The notes beneath the pieces were generated by a model. It was not told where the DNA came from, did not search any database, and was given only the letters and a program-made list of their open reading frames with translations. The position numbers and the translations under genes were made by a program. Positions 11,561-22,210 of a DNA stretch of 64,000 nt are shown here, piece by piece. The DNA lies in contig NC_087064.1 of assembly GCF_963678635.1 (NCBI RefSeq), positions 50,920,684 through 50,984,683 of the forward strand. The letters are read 5' to 3'. This DNA is from Symsagittifera roscoffensis. Its lineage: Eukaryota > Xenacoelomorpha > Acoela > Convolutidae. Position 1 is the first letter of the stretch; the number at the start of each line of letters is the position of its first letter.

Positions 11561-12478
11561 TGGGTCTCAAATGAACATCAGGCCACTGGGAAGCAAGTGA
11601 CTAGCGATCCTCTTGAGAAGAATAAAACGAGGAACACCTCCCGACCGTGGTGGGTGGCCCTGGAAACATTGAAAGAATTGGAAGATTGCCTAAAGAAGTT
11701 CGACAGTGGCGTGTCACGCAAATGACGCAACTGGGCTACCCAGCAGAGGGCTGATATCAACAAATTGGAATTGGGGAGCCAATTGAAGAAAACTTGGCAG
11801 AACTTGTTGAGGGATCATTTTGAAGAAGCGATGAGAACATCCTCATCGGCATCGCCGTTGATGGCGAATCCCTTCATTAGAACCGCAGGACAACTGATGT
11901 TCGCGTGGAGCCTGGTGGGAATAGAGTTAGAGACACTGACGTCGTATGATAAGTTGAAATTGGGAGGCAAGAATCTAGAGTTGTATCAAGTGATGATGCA
12001 ACATGTTGCTAGGGATAACTCAGACTTGAATCTGGCAAGGAGGAAAGATGCTACCTGTTTCTTGAGGTGGATAATGTCGATGATGACTGATAGTACCATC
12101 CTAGCATGTCACCAAAGAGCAATCGGAAGCAAGACGGTGGAAAGGAGAGTCTCAGCAGTCATCTTGAACGTATACCAGAGTACTGGGATAGAAAAGGAGG
12201 ATGGTTAGAACAGGAAGTTAGATGAGATACGGAGATTCTACAACAAGAAGTTCGAGGAGAAACACGACGTACACCGTAACTTGGCCTCGTCAGGAGAGTA
12301 CTTGAAATCCAACAAAAAGGGAGAGTACCAGTATTTGTCTGGAGTGATGGGGATGGCATACAATCCTTTCCTGGACTCGGAAGCCGGAGGCGCTCACAGA
12401 AACTACGAGGTGGCGGAACTGCTGAAGTTCTGGACAAAGAAGATAGTGGAGATAGACACTGTAGAGAGAGAGACCTAG
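11543..12478 (+). pseudogene. Copy 1 third ORF, N-terminal half
   Basis: One frame with two in-frame stops (TGA 11723-11725, TAG 12206-12208) matches copy 2 from about 36095. Shared blocks include FEEAMRT, FAWSLVG, ARRKDATCFLRWI, the YLSGVMGMAYNPFL segment near 12331-12372, and LLKFWTKKIVEI. The frame breaks at about 12478. No known family is recognised. Confidence 0.7.
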
Positions 12479-14365
12479 CTTAGGTTTGATTCTCGAGAAG
12501 ACACCAGAAGTAATAAGTGTGCCGCGCTCAAGTAAAAGAGTCGAACTGAAGATGGGTAACGGGAATGGCATGTTGGTCACGAATCTGGGAGTGGTGTGGA
12601 AAATGTTGAGGCCCTCCTGGTGTCCACATCCCCATGCGAGCCTGATTGAGGAAGTCACGGAGCGAGTGAGACTAGCACCAGCAGAGGATGAAGATCTGGC
12701 GACATTGAGTATAGTGCATAAACTGATCCTGCCTCAGGTGAAGGAGTCAAGTGAAGTGACGAGTAGACTAGGGTCGGTGAAGAAAATGAAGCCGGGCAGT
12801 TGTCTTGATTCGACGTGTGGAAATGGCGAGCACACCTGCGATGGACGGTCATGCGTCAGGATACAGTCCTTCCAGAAAGAAGACCTAGTCACCTGGTTTG
12901 AAGACATTACCGAAAGGGAGAAGAGTGAAATACAGATGGTGGCTGAGTGTTACGCGAGTACCACTGTGAACCTAGCAACAGCTCTGGGATTCTTCTCAAG
13001 AATGTGCAGTCTCCAGTCACTGGAGAGGCTAGAGTCAGAACACCACTTGGCATGGCCCGGGGTGTTGCAAGTGACCCAAAAACACATCAAGAGCTGGAAG
13101 GTTGGACTTGAAGCGGAAATGGGATTTCCCATGAGCGAAGCCTATGGTCTGCCTCTAAATGCGAAGTCCTTAGTGGGGTCAGTGATGGCCAACCTATGTG
13201 GCAGCCACTATCCATTACACATGGCGATGGTGGAAGTATCCAGCCAAAGGGTATTGATAGACAAAGCCTTCTCAGTGCCCAAATGCGTAAGACTGGCTCG
13301 GATGTCGCATCACTCGCACAAGCTGTTGAGGAAAATCCGAGGGACAGTGCCGAAAGAACAGAGGGACGACTTGAGTGAAATCTGGGGGGAAGAACTTCTG
13401 GGTTTGGAAGGTGAAAACACAAGTGACCACGAGAGACAAAACGTGATCGGGAAACCTATGGTTGGTGCTCCAAACCTGGAAGAGATCGACGCGATACACG
13501 AGAAAATGATGGAACTTGAGCCTCTCCTAGAAGCCTCGGGAGAACGCAATCTTAGGAGCATCGACCTCACACATGGGGATTGTCCATGCCACTGTCTGGC
13601 GCAAACAGTGTGGTACCCGGACCACGCGAATATCTGCCTGATCTGGGATGTGGAGGAAATCAGGTCGTTGGGACTGCCCGATCATCAGCAAAAGGTGACC
13701 ATCTTGGTGGTGAGCACGATGCTGGCCCTACGATGGATTGAAGAAAAGGTAGCAAAGTATCGGGAATCGAAGACGCCAACGGCAGAGTCGATTTACGCGA
13801 TAGATTACAGCAGGAGACTTGAGTTGTTTGAGACCGCATGCAAGGTGTTCGCCATACCAATGGAAATCAGACACGTATGGAGCCGCTTAAGGTTCTTTCC
13901 TTGGTTTCGAGCGACGTTAACGTCCTGGTTATACATGGTAACGAAGGATCATTTGAGGAAATATCAATGGAATATCGACAGTTCCAGGCCGAGATAGGAC
14001 CGGAGGCCTTCAAAAGACCTCTGCTGACCCATCGAAATGCGATCACGACGGGGTGGAAAAGAGTTGGTAGAGTATCCAGAAACAACACCAGAGCGAGGGA
14101 GTAGATACTAGAGGATGACCTGGCGAAGAATGTGAGCCTGAGTCTTCATAATTCCTTCTGTTTGAACCGAGAGTCGAGGGTGAAGAGTTTGCCCAATCAA
14201 GCGAAGAGATTGCAGGAGCAGAGGGAGTGGATGCGATCCTATGAACAGCTGAAGGCTTGGGAGGAGATCGTGATCAGCTCCGATGATGAAGAGGCACTAT
14301 TGAAACAGATCACGGTGTCAAATTTATCTGGGTCTGGTACCTCGAAGGCGAAGAACGCGAGGTGA
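12479..14365 (+). pseudogene. Copy 1 third ORF, C-terminal half with Cys/His cluster
   Basis: Open from about 12486 to 13997, then continued in another frame from about 13985 to 14365 with a TAG at 14102. Conserved with copy 2: RPSWCPHP, a C-x4-C-x4-H-x-C-x4-C cluster at about 12800-12853, VNLATALGFFSRM, SVPKCVRLARMS, MELEPLLEASGERN, CPCHCLAQTVWYP, PWFRATLTSWLY and LHNSFCLNRES. The cysteine/histidine spacing suggests a small zinc site. I recognise no family. Strong conservation of separate blocks between two diverged copies suggests the protein mattered to the element. Confidence 0.7.
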
Positions 14366-15670
14366 GCCGGTGGCTCAAAAGGGAATTCTAGAGTCTTAAG
14401 TCTTGAGAGGGAAGGGGGCTCGAGGGTGAACTCGGATGAAATCTGGGTTCACCAAAAAGAAATTTTAACAAATGAGATATTGTTATTAATATGCTATATC
14501 TATTATATAAATCAAAATGCTGCATGACAATTTCCTGATTGAATAGGACAAAAGAAATTTTAAATTACTAGTTTAAAAAGCGAAAATTCACAGGTGCAGG
14601 TGTGTGCAGATTTTGATTTTTGTTTAGTGATAGTGTGAAAATTTTACATGGTTGTGAATTTTGGGGTGTAGATAAACTTAAGTCTGCTGCAAACTTCTGT
14701 AAATGACCACTGGCACTGTATCTTGAGTAACACTCGGGTTTCTGGGAATTCACTGACAGACGGCAGCACGCGATGAGGACATCGATCTTGAGTCCGGAGA
14801 GTATGTGCCAGTCGGTCATATCTGGAAGTTTGACTTTGAGGGACACGAATATACGTGATTTTGGAGTGAAGTTTTATTTTTCAAAAATTCGAATGGAGTC
14901 TGTCATGCTCAGTTTTCTCGCGACAACTGAAAACATAAAATGAAAAAGGAGAACGACCGAATTAAAAATTGCTGGAAAGTTGTCAAATATATACAGTGGG
15001 AAATTGCTATTCGCAATTTCCATCGTAGAAAACTAGAGTAGAGCTGTCCTATCTGACATAGGAGACCAAACGAACACGAGAGCAGAGCTAAAATCATTTG
15101 GACCAGTGTGAACCTTCAACGGAAAGGCGGACAAGTGAAGTGTCCCAATGGTCCAGAGCCAAAACTAGATTCTTGAGTTAAAACTTACTTCCTTTGATTG
15201 GGACTCATCGTTAGAAAACTTCTTGAGTTATATTCGATTATATTTATGCCAGAGTCGTTAATTAGTTTAATTACTCTGTGTCTCAAGCGTGCTGCTATGT
15301 AAGTACCAAATTTAGTTTTCTCGAGTGTGTTTTATGATTGTTATGTTGAGATAAGGCGAGTTTTAGGTTGATCCATCTGAAATGGATCAAAGTTCCACTG
15401 TCTAAAAAAAAATAACTTAACGGATTGTTCCGACCCTGTTCTTAACGGCGTTCGTGTATTTTGGTTATCTCGAGACCTAAGTATGGGAACGTTCTTATTT
15501 TCTAGAGTGGGGGATATTTTGGTAGTAGCCTTTAAGCTGAAACGGGTTCTAGTCTCATGTCGCAAGCGAATCGAATTGGCTCCAACCGTTTTTGAGGTAG
15601 AAAAACACAAGAGATAGTGTCCCTGACTCTTGAGCCAATGGTTATAAGGTCTATTATTCTAAAGCCTCAT
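14366..15670 (+). other. Copy 1 3' untranslated region
   Basis: About 1.3 kb of AT-rich sequence between the third ORF and the LTR remnant. Short reading frames on both strands have no homologue in copy 2 and look accidental. I see no polypurine tract as clear as the one in copy 2. Confidence 0.6.
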
Positions 15671-16301
15671 ATGTGACCGAAGTAGGCGACTGTTACAACA
15701 CAACAACTTTTGTTGCGATAGCGTTAACAACGAAAATTGTGATTGAAAAACAACAAAAAGTTGCAGAAGTAGCAGAGACCGCTCCGAGTTGCAACTATTG
15801 TGTCGCTACAATAGTTGCAAGGCCGTTGCGAACAACGGTGAAGGGTGGAAGACAGCCTTCCGGGAGGAAGATAAAGGTCTTCTTTCCCCGGATTCAGGAA
15901 TCCGGAGGGGTCTCGGGACTGGAACTTTTATTAACTTATATAAACTTTTAGCTTCCCTGTCATGTCCTGAGTTGAATTTAATTAACATCTGAATTCATTT
16001 TGCTAGGATGAGAAGCTAGGAGTTGGGGGAAAGGGTTGATCCATCTTCGATGGAGATGATGATTTTTATCTACTGAACAAAAACAATCATAATTCAATAA
16101 ATAGTAGTAGCCCTGATTTTAGGAGTGACCTCGTGGTCTGGGGATACTGAGACCCAGCCATGAGCTCACTATTTCTGCATGTAATCTAGTTAATTTGGGT
16201 GTTTTGACCGAAGCCGAAAGCAGTAATGTTTTTTGTCGACCCGATGTTAGAAAGACCACCGAAAGTACTGGCTTGGTAGAGACGGTTAAAAGCATGTAAA
16301 G
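15671..16301 (+). repeat. Copy 1 3' LTR, left part (interrupted by copy 2)
   Basis: From about 15695 the sequence follows copy 2's LTR: hairpins at 15789-15820 and 15823-15838, then the GATGATGATTTTTATCTACTG and GAGACCCAGCCATGAGC regions, up to AAAAGCATGTAAAG. It stops at 16301 exactly where copy 2's LTR begins. The first roughly 230-290 bases of a full LTR are missing when compared with the inverted copy at 40664-41456. A TGTGAC at 15671 may mark the remaining left end; this boundary is uncertain. Confidence 0.85.
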
Positions 16302-17224
16302 TGTGACATTCGACCAGAATGTGAAAAATGCAATCTCTGCAGAATTCGAATTTTTAGCAGCGAGCCTTCCGGATTGGTGGTTATTACGAACTAAGAACGT
16401 TATTGGAACTATTGGCCAAACGGTGAGGGCTAGAATATTCTGGTATTTTAAAATTTCAAAAATTCGAATTATGACGTCATATTTCTGAGAAACGTCAGAA
16501 AAGGCCATTTTGGCTAAAACGAGAAAGAAAAAAAAACAACATTAGCTGCGCTAGCAACAACAACGAAATTGAGATCGGAAAACGACAACGAGTTACAGAG
16601 TAACAGAAGAATATTCCGAGTTGCAACTATTGTGCTGCTACAATAGTTGCAAGGCCGTTGCGAACAACGGTGAAGGGTGAGAGACGGCCTTCCGGATTAA
16701 GAGAAAATCAGGATTAGTGAGCTTGATCCAGCGGATTCATCAATCCGGAAGGGTAAAGGAACTGAAACTTTTATCCTGTTGCATAAACTTTTAGCTTCTT
16801 GTCATGTCCTGACTTGAATTTAATTAATATCTGGATTCATTTTGATAGGGATGAGAAGCTAGGAGTTGGGGGAAGGGGTTGATCCGTCTTCGATGGAGAT
16901 GATGATTTTTATCTACTGAACAAAAACAATAGTAATATAATAAATAGTAGTAGCCCTGTTTTTAGGAGTGACCTCGTGGTCTGGGGATACTGAGACCCAG
17001 CCATGAGCTCACTATTTCTGCATGTAATCTAGTTAATTTGAGTGTTTTGACCGAAGCCGAAGGCAGTAACGTTGTTGTCGACCCGATGTTAGAAAAGACC
17101 ACCGAAAAGTACTGGCTTGGTAGAGACGGTGAAAAGCATGCAAAGCTCTGTTTAGACGCTAGCCAGTCGTCTTAAGACTTAGTTTTGTTTTCCGTCGATA
17201 TGTATCTTCCGGGCGAATGTTACA
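16302..17224 (+). repeat. Copy 2 5' LTR
   Basis: 923 bp, starting TGTGACATTCG and ending CGAATGTTACA. It contains a CCTTCCGGATT-type motif twice on the left, paired hairpins at 16621-16670, an AATCCGGAAGGGT motif near 16747, and an AT-rich AATAAATAG stretch near 16940. No protein is encoded. R and U5 boundaries are not directly visible. An internal fragment (34043-34304) begins at the base matching 16990, which might mark the start of R or simply a break. Confidence 0.95.
16621..16670 (+). other. Twin hairpins in the LTR
   Basis: TTGCAACTATTGT, a 6-base loop and ACAATAGTTGCAA form a perfect 13-bp stem (16621-16652). Two bases later CCGTTG-CGAA-CAACGG forms a 6-bp stem with a 4-base loop (16655-16670). 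The pair also occurs in copy 1's LTR (15789-15838), the 3' LTR (39978 onwards, second stem with one change) and the inverted LTR (41107-41138). Loop bases of the first stem vary while the stem is kept. Confidence 0.85.
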
Positions 17225-17236
17225 TGTATGTTTTTA

Positions 17237-17251
17237 TGGCGCTCCTGGGTG
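17237..17251 (+). promoter_or_regulatory. Candidate primer binding site
   Basis: TGGCGCTCCTGGGTG starts 12 bases after the 5' LTR. It begins with TGG, as expected for pairing to a tRNA CCA end. I cannot match it to a particular tRNA. Support comes from the LTR fragment inside the second ORF (34043-34304), which ends exactly at the last base of this motif. Confidence 0.5.
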
Positions 17252-20206
17252 TTATTCTTTTTTAACATCATGACCGGCAGAACCGTTAACGAGCACTCCG
17301 CGCCGAGCGGATGCTCCTATTAACGCCTTTAAAAGGCCTAAACCGCCGGGGCGGAATGGTAGTTCGGAACGCGGAAGCCTTCCGGATTACCGTGAATAGT
17401 TTTTTAACCTAGTTAAGACCGAAAATTCACGAACCAGGAAGGGTGGGGGGAATCGCGAACCCCTCATCCCCTGAGTGGTTTGTGACCAAAAACACTTAAA
17501 GATATAAGTAAAACTAAACAAAAAGTAGTATAGTACCCAAGAAAACCAAAAAATAAATAAAAAATTGCCGAAAAAACCAAAAACAGTAAAAAAGTAAAAA
17601 ATCAGTAGAAATCATCCCCCCAGACAAGATGTGATCCGACCCCCCCGTTTGTTGTTGATAGATATATTGTTGTTACAGGCATTTATATCAGTCAGGATCG
17701 TTACGATCAGTTTTGTAGCCCGTTTGTGAGGCTTGTACTGTAGGGTCATTTGAGCATTTAAGCACGTTAATGATAAATTGCGCTCAATCCGGAAGGGTCA
17801 GCTGATTTGCGCTCAATTCGGAAGGGTCTTGGGAGAAGACTGATCCGGCAAGCAGTACAAGGAGCAACAAGAAGAGGCTCAACGACGACAACAATTGACT
17901 GTTGGGTATCGTTAACAAGTTTTGTAGCCCTTTTGGTACAAAAATTAAGATAGTAATCTGTGGGGGGCTCGACAGTGCTGCACTGTAGTGACCCTTCACC
18001 GAACTGTGAATATCCGAGTAAAGCACCTTAATTCGGATACTAAACAAACCCGGAGGGGTATAGTATTACTAATATTAATACTTATATAGCCTATATTAAT
18101 AGTCTTATATCGTTTTTCAGTGAAAAACAACGAAAACAGACCGGTTTTTAGGGTCAAAATAGCGATATTTTGATCCCCCCACAAGTCGCGATTTTTGAGA
18201 TATCGATATTTTTTCAAACGGAAAGAAGCGCTAAGTTAGTGTGTTACATCGTAACTGCACTACCACAATAGATAGAACCGGTTAAGTTTAGTTCGGAAGT
18301 GGTTGGAACTATTTTGGAACCAAAAACCGAATTTTCGTGATTTTTGAGAAAACGAAACACTATAAATTTAGAAAATTTTTTGAAATTTTTGAGTTACGAC
18401 AGTAAAAATAGTTGTTCGGAAAACGTCCACTAGTGAATCTACAAGTTTTAAAACCCGCTACCCGAAAGCCTTCCGGGTTGCAGAGAAATCGAACTTAACG
18501 TGTTTGATTTGGTGAATTCATCAATCCGGAGGGGTACAGGTAGCATAGTTTTTCGCAAAATTTTTCAATAAAAGCGTTTTAGATCGGGTCTTTTGCAATG
18601 AACTAGAAAAGTATAGGCCTTCTGAGCTCGGATCAATAATTTTTAAGTCGAAAGGACCTGATTTGCGGAAAAAGTTAGGCGGAACCTATAAGAGAGAAAA
18701 ATTTTTGAGTTTAGAAAAAAGACGTTTTGGTTAATAACTTTGGAACTACTGGGCATATTGAGTTGATCTTGGTACCAATAGATCAGAAATTAGCTGAGCT
18801 TACTGATAGGGACAAAAGTTTTTCGGAAAAGGAAGCGTGAAAATTTTTTGAGATTGTTTTTAGCAAATTCCTCAATTTGGAAGGGTACACCCTTCACGTT
18901 TTATAAATTTCTTCTAGAAAAGCCCTTATACCCCTACTAAAAGGTGATAGCGGTTGAATAAAGTAACTTTAGGCTGTTCTAGATGAAAAAGGAAGGCTAA
19001 AGGCACAGCAAAACCTTAATCGAGCCGAAGTTAGGCGAGCGATAAGACCCTTCACCGTTAGTGTGAATTGTGAAATAAGAGGCTTAACTTCAATCCGGAA
19101 GGGTCTAGGAAAGTAGCACATACCCTTCCTAGTTAATTGAAAGAGCAAAATTGCATCGGAGAACGTATCCGGAGGGGTATAGGTTGAAAGAAGGTAAACT
19201 CCGAAAAGCTACTTTTACAAAACCGGAGGGCTCCCAATCCGGAGGGGTCAAAGATTTTTCAAGTTAGGAGGGGTCCGAATCCGGAGGGGTCTTATAGTTG
19301 CTAATTCGGAGGGGTCCAAATCCGGAGGGGTCTTATATTAACCAACTCAGAGGGGTTCCAATCCGGAAGGGTCTAGATTTTGTTAGTCCGGAAGGGTCCT
19401 ATTTGTGCCAACCAGGAGGGGTATTATTTTATTAAAGGACTTAGGTAGACGAAAGAAAGACTAAAAAGTGAGAGGTATTAGGTTATTAGCACACAGGCTA
19501 GCTATCAGTGACTGCACTGGTAACTTGCCTTTCAATAAGAACCAGACCAAAACAAAACAGATCCGAACTCGGATATTCGCGACACTAAGTCTACATTAAA
19601 AAGAGCGTGATTCATTGGTGTGGATTGAAACATAATACGTTTTTGGGAAAAGTGACTGCCCTGAGGATTTTAGTAGGTCTAGCTCGGGCAGTCCGAAGGC
19701 AGATAGGTAACACAGTACTCGGTGGGTGCAATAGACGCCCACTTGAGAAAATTACTGCCTTCAAAGTTTTGTCTGTTTGGTGCAGCACCGAGCAGGGAAG
19801 GCTTTTTCTTTAAAAGACAGGTTCGACTATTGTACTGCGACCGACTAAGAGTACATTACACATACGTTGTTTTCATAGAGGTTTTCATAGTTTGACATTA
19901 AATATATATATATTTTTTTTTTATTTAAAATCAACATAAACAGTGCTTGATTGGGTAGTGAGTACACTATCTTTTAAATTGACTGATAACATCATATTGT
20001 GCTAGTTTTCAAATCTTAACACCGATATTCGGTTAGTGTGAATAAATTTTATACAAACTGTACTCTGATAACATACAGGGATTCGTGGTCACTATTTAAT
20101 AGAATCTGGTGAAAATTATTGTGTTGTGTCATTATTATTGTTAATAAAACTATAAGGTATCTAGCAATCGGGTTAAGTATAGGCATTAATAAGTGACAAA
20201 TAGAGA
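17252..20206 (+). other. Copy 2 5' leader
   Basis: About 2.95 kb between the primer site and the gag ATG. It has no convincing coding sequence. It holds the motif array described separately, and an AT-rich stretch near 19900-19930. Such a long leader could hold packaging, promoter or splice signals; I can only show the repeated motifs. Confidence 0.75.
17378..19422 (+). repeat. Array of about 17 AATCCGG(A/G)(A/G)GGGT motifs and matching left arms
   Basis: Copies begin near 17786, 17815, 18047, 18523, 18873, 19092, 19166, 19221, 19235, 19264, 19278, 19302, 19318, 19345, 19359, 19386 and 19411. Complementary left arms of the CCTTCCGG or ACCCTTC type precede several of them (17378, 17990, 18467, 18893, 19047, 19120), giving potential stem-loops. 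From 19221 onwards the motifs are dense, one every 14-30 bases. The LTR contains the same pair of arms. This is a dispersed, conserved short signal in untranslated sequence. Confidence 0.85.
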
Positions 20207-20752
20207 ATGAGTCTAGACAAGTCAAGGATACCAAAACGAGGTAATAGCTCTAGAAAATTCATACCTGAAAAGCAAAGAAAAACGATGACCGATCCTTTTG
20301 TGGATTGGATCAAGCGATCCCGGTCCGATAAAGGGGAGACGGTTTCAGGCAGAATGGTTGAAACGAGAAGTCAGAAGACCTCAGAAGAGCGAAAAGAACT
20401 GTTAGAAGTGGAGGTCAATACGGACCATACCATGAACGACAACCAGGAAGTAAATGGACTGGAAGGGAGAGGCAGAAGGCTGGCGAGTGAATCTACTCCG
20501 GTAGAACAAGGCCATGATTTTGCCACTTCCACCGGGACATTGGATCGAGAGGAGATGTCGGAACTGTCCGACATCTCAACTGAAGTAACGGCAACTAGAA
20601 GATCTCCGACAGACAACAGTATGATGGCAGGCGGAACTGGGAAACAAACAACGTCATCATCATTCTCAGAAAGAATGAAGAACACCTTCGGAAACATCTT
20701 TCCATTCAGCATGGGAGGAGGAGCAGGGAACGACGGTGAATCCCAGGAGTAA
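20207..20752 (+). CDS. gag: Copy 2 gag, N-terminal segment, closed by an in-frame TAA
   Basis: ATG 20207 is the first start after the leader. The 181-residue reading is basic at its start (SRKFIPEKQRK), then Ser/Thr/Glu-rich with no recognised domain. The TAA at 20750-20752 is in the same frame as the rest of gag (open again from 20753). It is therefore either a nonsense mutation or a boundary needing readthrough. Copy 1's gag is outside the window, so the two cannot be compared. Confidence 0.65.
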   Translation: MSLDKSRIPKRGNSSRKFIPEKQRKTMTDPFVDWIKRSRSDKGETVSGRMVETRSQKTSEERKELLEVEVNTDHTMNDNQEVNGLEGRGRRLASESTPVEQGHDFATSTGTLDREEMSELSDISTEVTATRRSPTDNSMMAGGTGKQTTSSSFSERMKNTFGNIFPFSMGGGAGNDGESQE

Positions 20753-22210
20753 GGGGATGAAGAGGGGCAAGGGGACTTTGGATCTCAGGTCAGCCTCAAC
20801 AGTTCGATCCAGGAGAACGAGGCATACGTCGGGAGAGAGACTGGAACCATGAACAAATTTGGTGTAGTGACAACGATAAGCAAAGAGGCAAACACACCGG
20901 GCCAGTCAAAAGACTTCGCGATTATGACAAGTTCAGAGCCACAGACTGGAGAGAGTAGAACCAGAGGGCTAGGCAACGCGGTAGCGGATCCTGAAATAGA
21001 TAATGAGAAGACGTCGAGACAGAGAGTCAAGGCCCGGATCTCGACCAGCACGAAGCTACCTGGGACCGACAGGGTTACACCGCCACTAGTGACGCCACTC
21101 GTGGATAACGGGGCAGCACTAGAAGAAGCTTTAAACAACATAGTGGACAGTTTAGGAGAACAAAACGAGCAGATGTCAATAAGGATGAGTGAACTAGAAA
21201 GAGCAGTTCACATTGAAAGAGAAAGTCTGCGGGAAGAAATAAACCGCAATAGACAGGAAGTTGGCAGGAGCGAAAAACGCTTGAAAGAAAGAACGGACGA
21301 GCATATGGCGAAGAACTTGTCGCGAATGACCAGAGAGGCGGAACAGCGAGAGTTACGCTTAAGAGACGACATGGAGAGGTTAAGAATTCAGCAAGAGCAG
21401 TCTCTTGGGACTCTTGACACAAAGATAGACGCCATGATGGAGCGGCGAACTCAGGCTATCATGGATAGGTTAGACGGGCTACTAAGCAGCAAGAGTGGAC
21501 CAAAAGAAGGAGAACCGAACTCGGGAGGTCCCAGCAGGGAACCGAGGGTGAACTTCAATGAACATCAAAAGAGGAAGACGTATGGATCCACTAGAGGCAG
21601 GGGCAGTTCATCAAGCTATGCCACAAGGGGTAATGGAGCATGGGGCCCGAACAGTAGAGCAAGTTCAACGGGGAACAGACAGACCTCTAACGAACGACCA
21701 ACGCAAGGCACACATGCGACTGGGAGAAGTGATTCCGGCAACAGGGGGAATGCAAGCCCGAGTAGGAGTCATGTGGGCCAAGCGGGAAACACTCACGGTG
21801 ATTCGGCTTGCAGGGATGCACCGCACGCAGAGACTTCGACGAGGTGTGAGGACACTCAAGCAGGACACTCAAGGGATGCTACGGCAATGGCCACAGCATT
21901 TGAACCCCTAAACAGGTCTTTGGAGACATTCCTGACAAGGTTATCAAGAACCAATGAACGCAGTGAGAAGTCCAGAGGAGTCTTTAAGAAACCAAGATGC
22001 TACAAAGACGAATCTGATGGCTGTATTGATACCTGGATAGAGGTAATGAAGCTGCATTTCGAGGAAGAGGACTTGTCGGAGAGACAGGAATGCAGCGCGC
22101 TCACCAGCAACTTAGAAGGGACAGCCCTGAACTGTGTCATGGCCAAGAAGCAATATCAACGTGACACTGCTGAGAAAATCTTCGAAATCTTGTTAAACCG
22201 TTTTGGATGA
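20753..22210 (+). CDS. gag: Copy 2 gag, central segment with coiled coil, closed by an in-frame TGA
   Basis: Same frame as the preceding segment; an internal ATG lies at 20849. A coiled-coil stretch (LGEQNEQMSIRMSELERA through to RIQQEQSL, about 21150-21410) is followed by a Gly/Ser/Arg-rich low-complexity region (about 21540-21800) and the start of a retrotransposon gag (capsid-like) domain with CIDTWIEVMKLHFEEE. The TGA at 22208 falls inside that domain (just after LLNRFG), and the domain continues in frame after it. This argues for a nonsense change rather than a natural gag end. Confidence 0.7.
   Translation, partial: GDEEGQGDFGSQVSLNSSIQENEAYVGRETGTMNKFGVVTTISKEANTPGQSKDFAIMTSSEPQTGESRTRGLGNAVADPEIDNEKTSRQRVKARISTSTKLPGTDRVTPPLVTPLVDNGAALEEALNNIVDSLGEQNEQMSIRMSELERAVHIERESLREEINRNRQEVGRSEKRLKERTDEHMAKNLSRMTREAEQRELRLRDDMERLRIQQEQSLGTLDTKIDAMMERRTQAIMDRLDGLLSSKSGPKEGEPNSGGPSREPRVNFNEHQKRKTYGSTRGRGSSSSYATRGNGAWGPNSRASSTGNRQTSNERPTQGTHATGRSDSGNRGNASPSRSHVGQAGNTHGDSACRDAPHAETSTRCEDTQAGHSRDATAMATAFEPLNRSLETFLTRLSRTNERSEKSRGVFKKPRCYKDESDGCIDTWIEVMKLHFEEEDLSERQECSALTSNLEGTALNCVMAKKQYQRDTAEKIFEILLNRFG

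Larger units (their letters stand above)
1..16301 (+). mobile_element. Giant Ty3/gypsy-class retrotransposon, copy 1 (5' end outside window, 3' LTR split)
   Basis: Seen: a protease tail, RT, RNase H, integrase remnants, macro-like domain, SGNH hydrolase ORF and third ORF in the same order and orientation as copy 2 (16302-40581). An LTR-like stretch ends at 16301. The matching LTR tail lies at 40582-40663, so copy 2 landed inside this 3' LTR. Copy 1 has many frameshifts and in-frame stops and lacks the integrase core, so it is a dead copy. The protein-level match to copy 2 is clear but far from identical, so the two belong to different subfamilies. Everything 5' of the protease C-terminus (gag, leader, 5' LTR) lies outside the window. 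Confidence 0.9.

Noticed and set aside
16119-16508. Minus-strand 129-residue reading across the LTR junction, repeated at 39521-39865
   Set aside because: It lies inside LTR sequence; the repeat reflects LTR identity, and the junction portion is not conserved.
17378-19422. CRISPR-like array
   Set aside because: Motifs are short, spacing is irregular and the host is an animal; it is a dispersed motif array inside a retrotransposon leader.
19607-19813. 68-residue reading in the copy 2 leader
   Set aside because: Short, no conserved features and no match elsewhere in the window.
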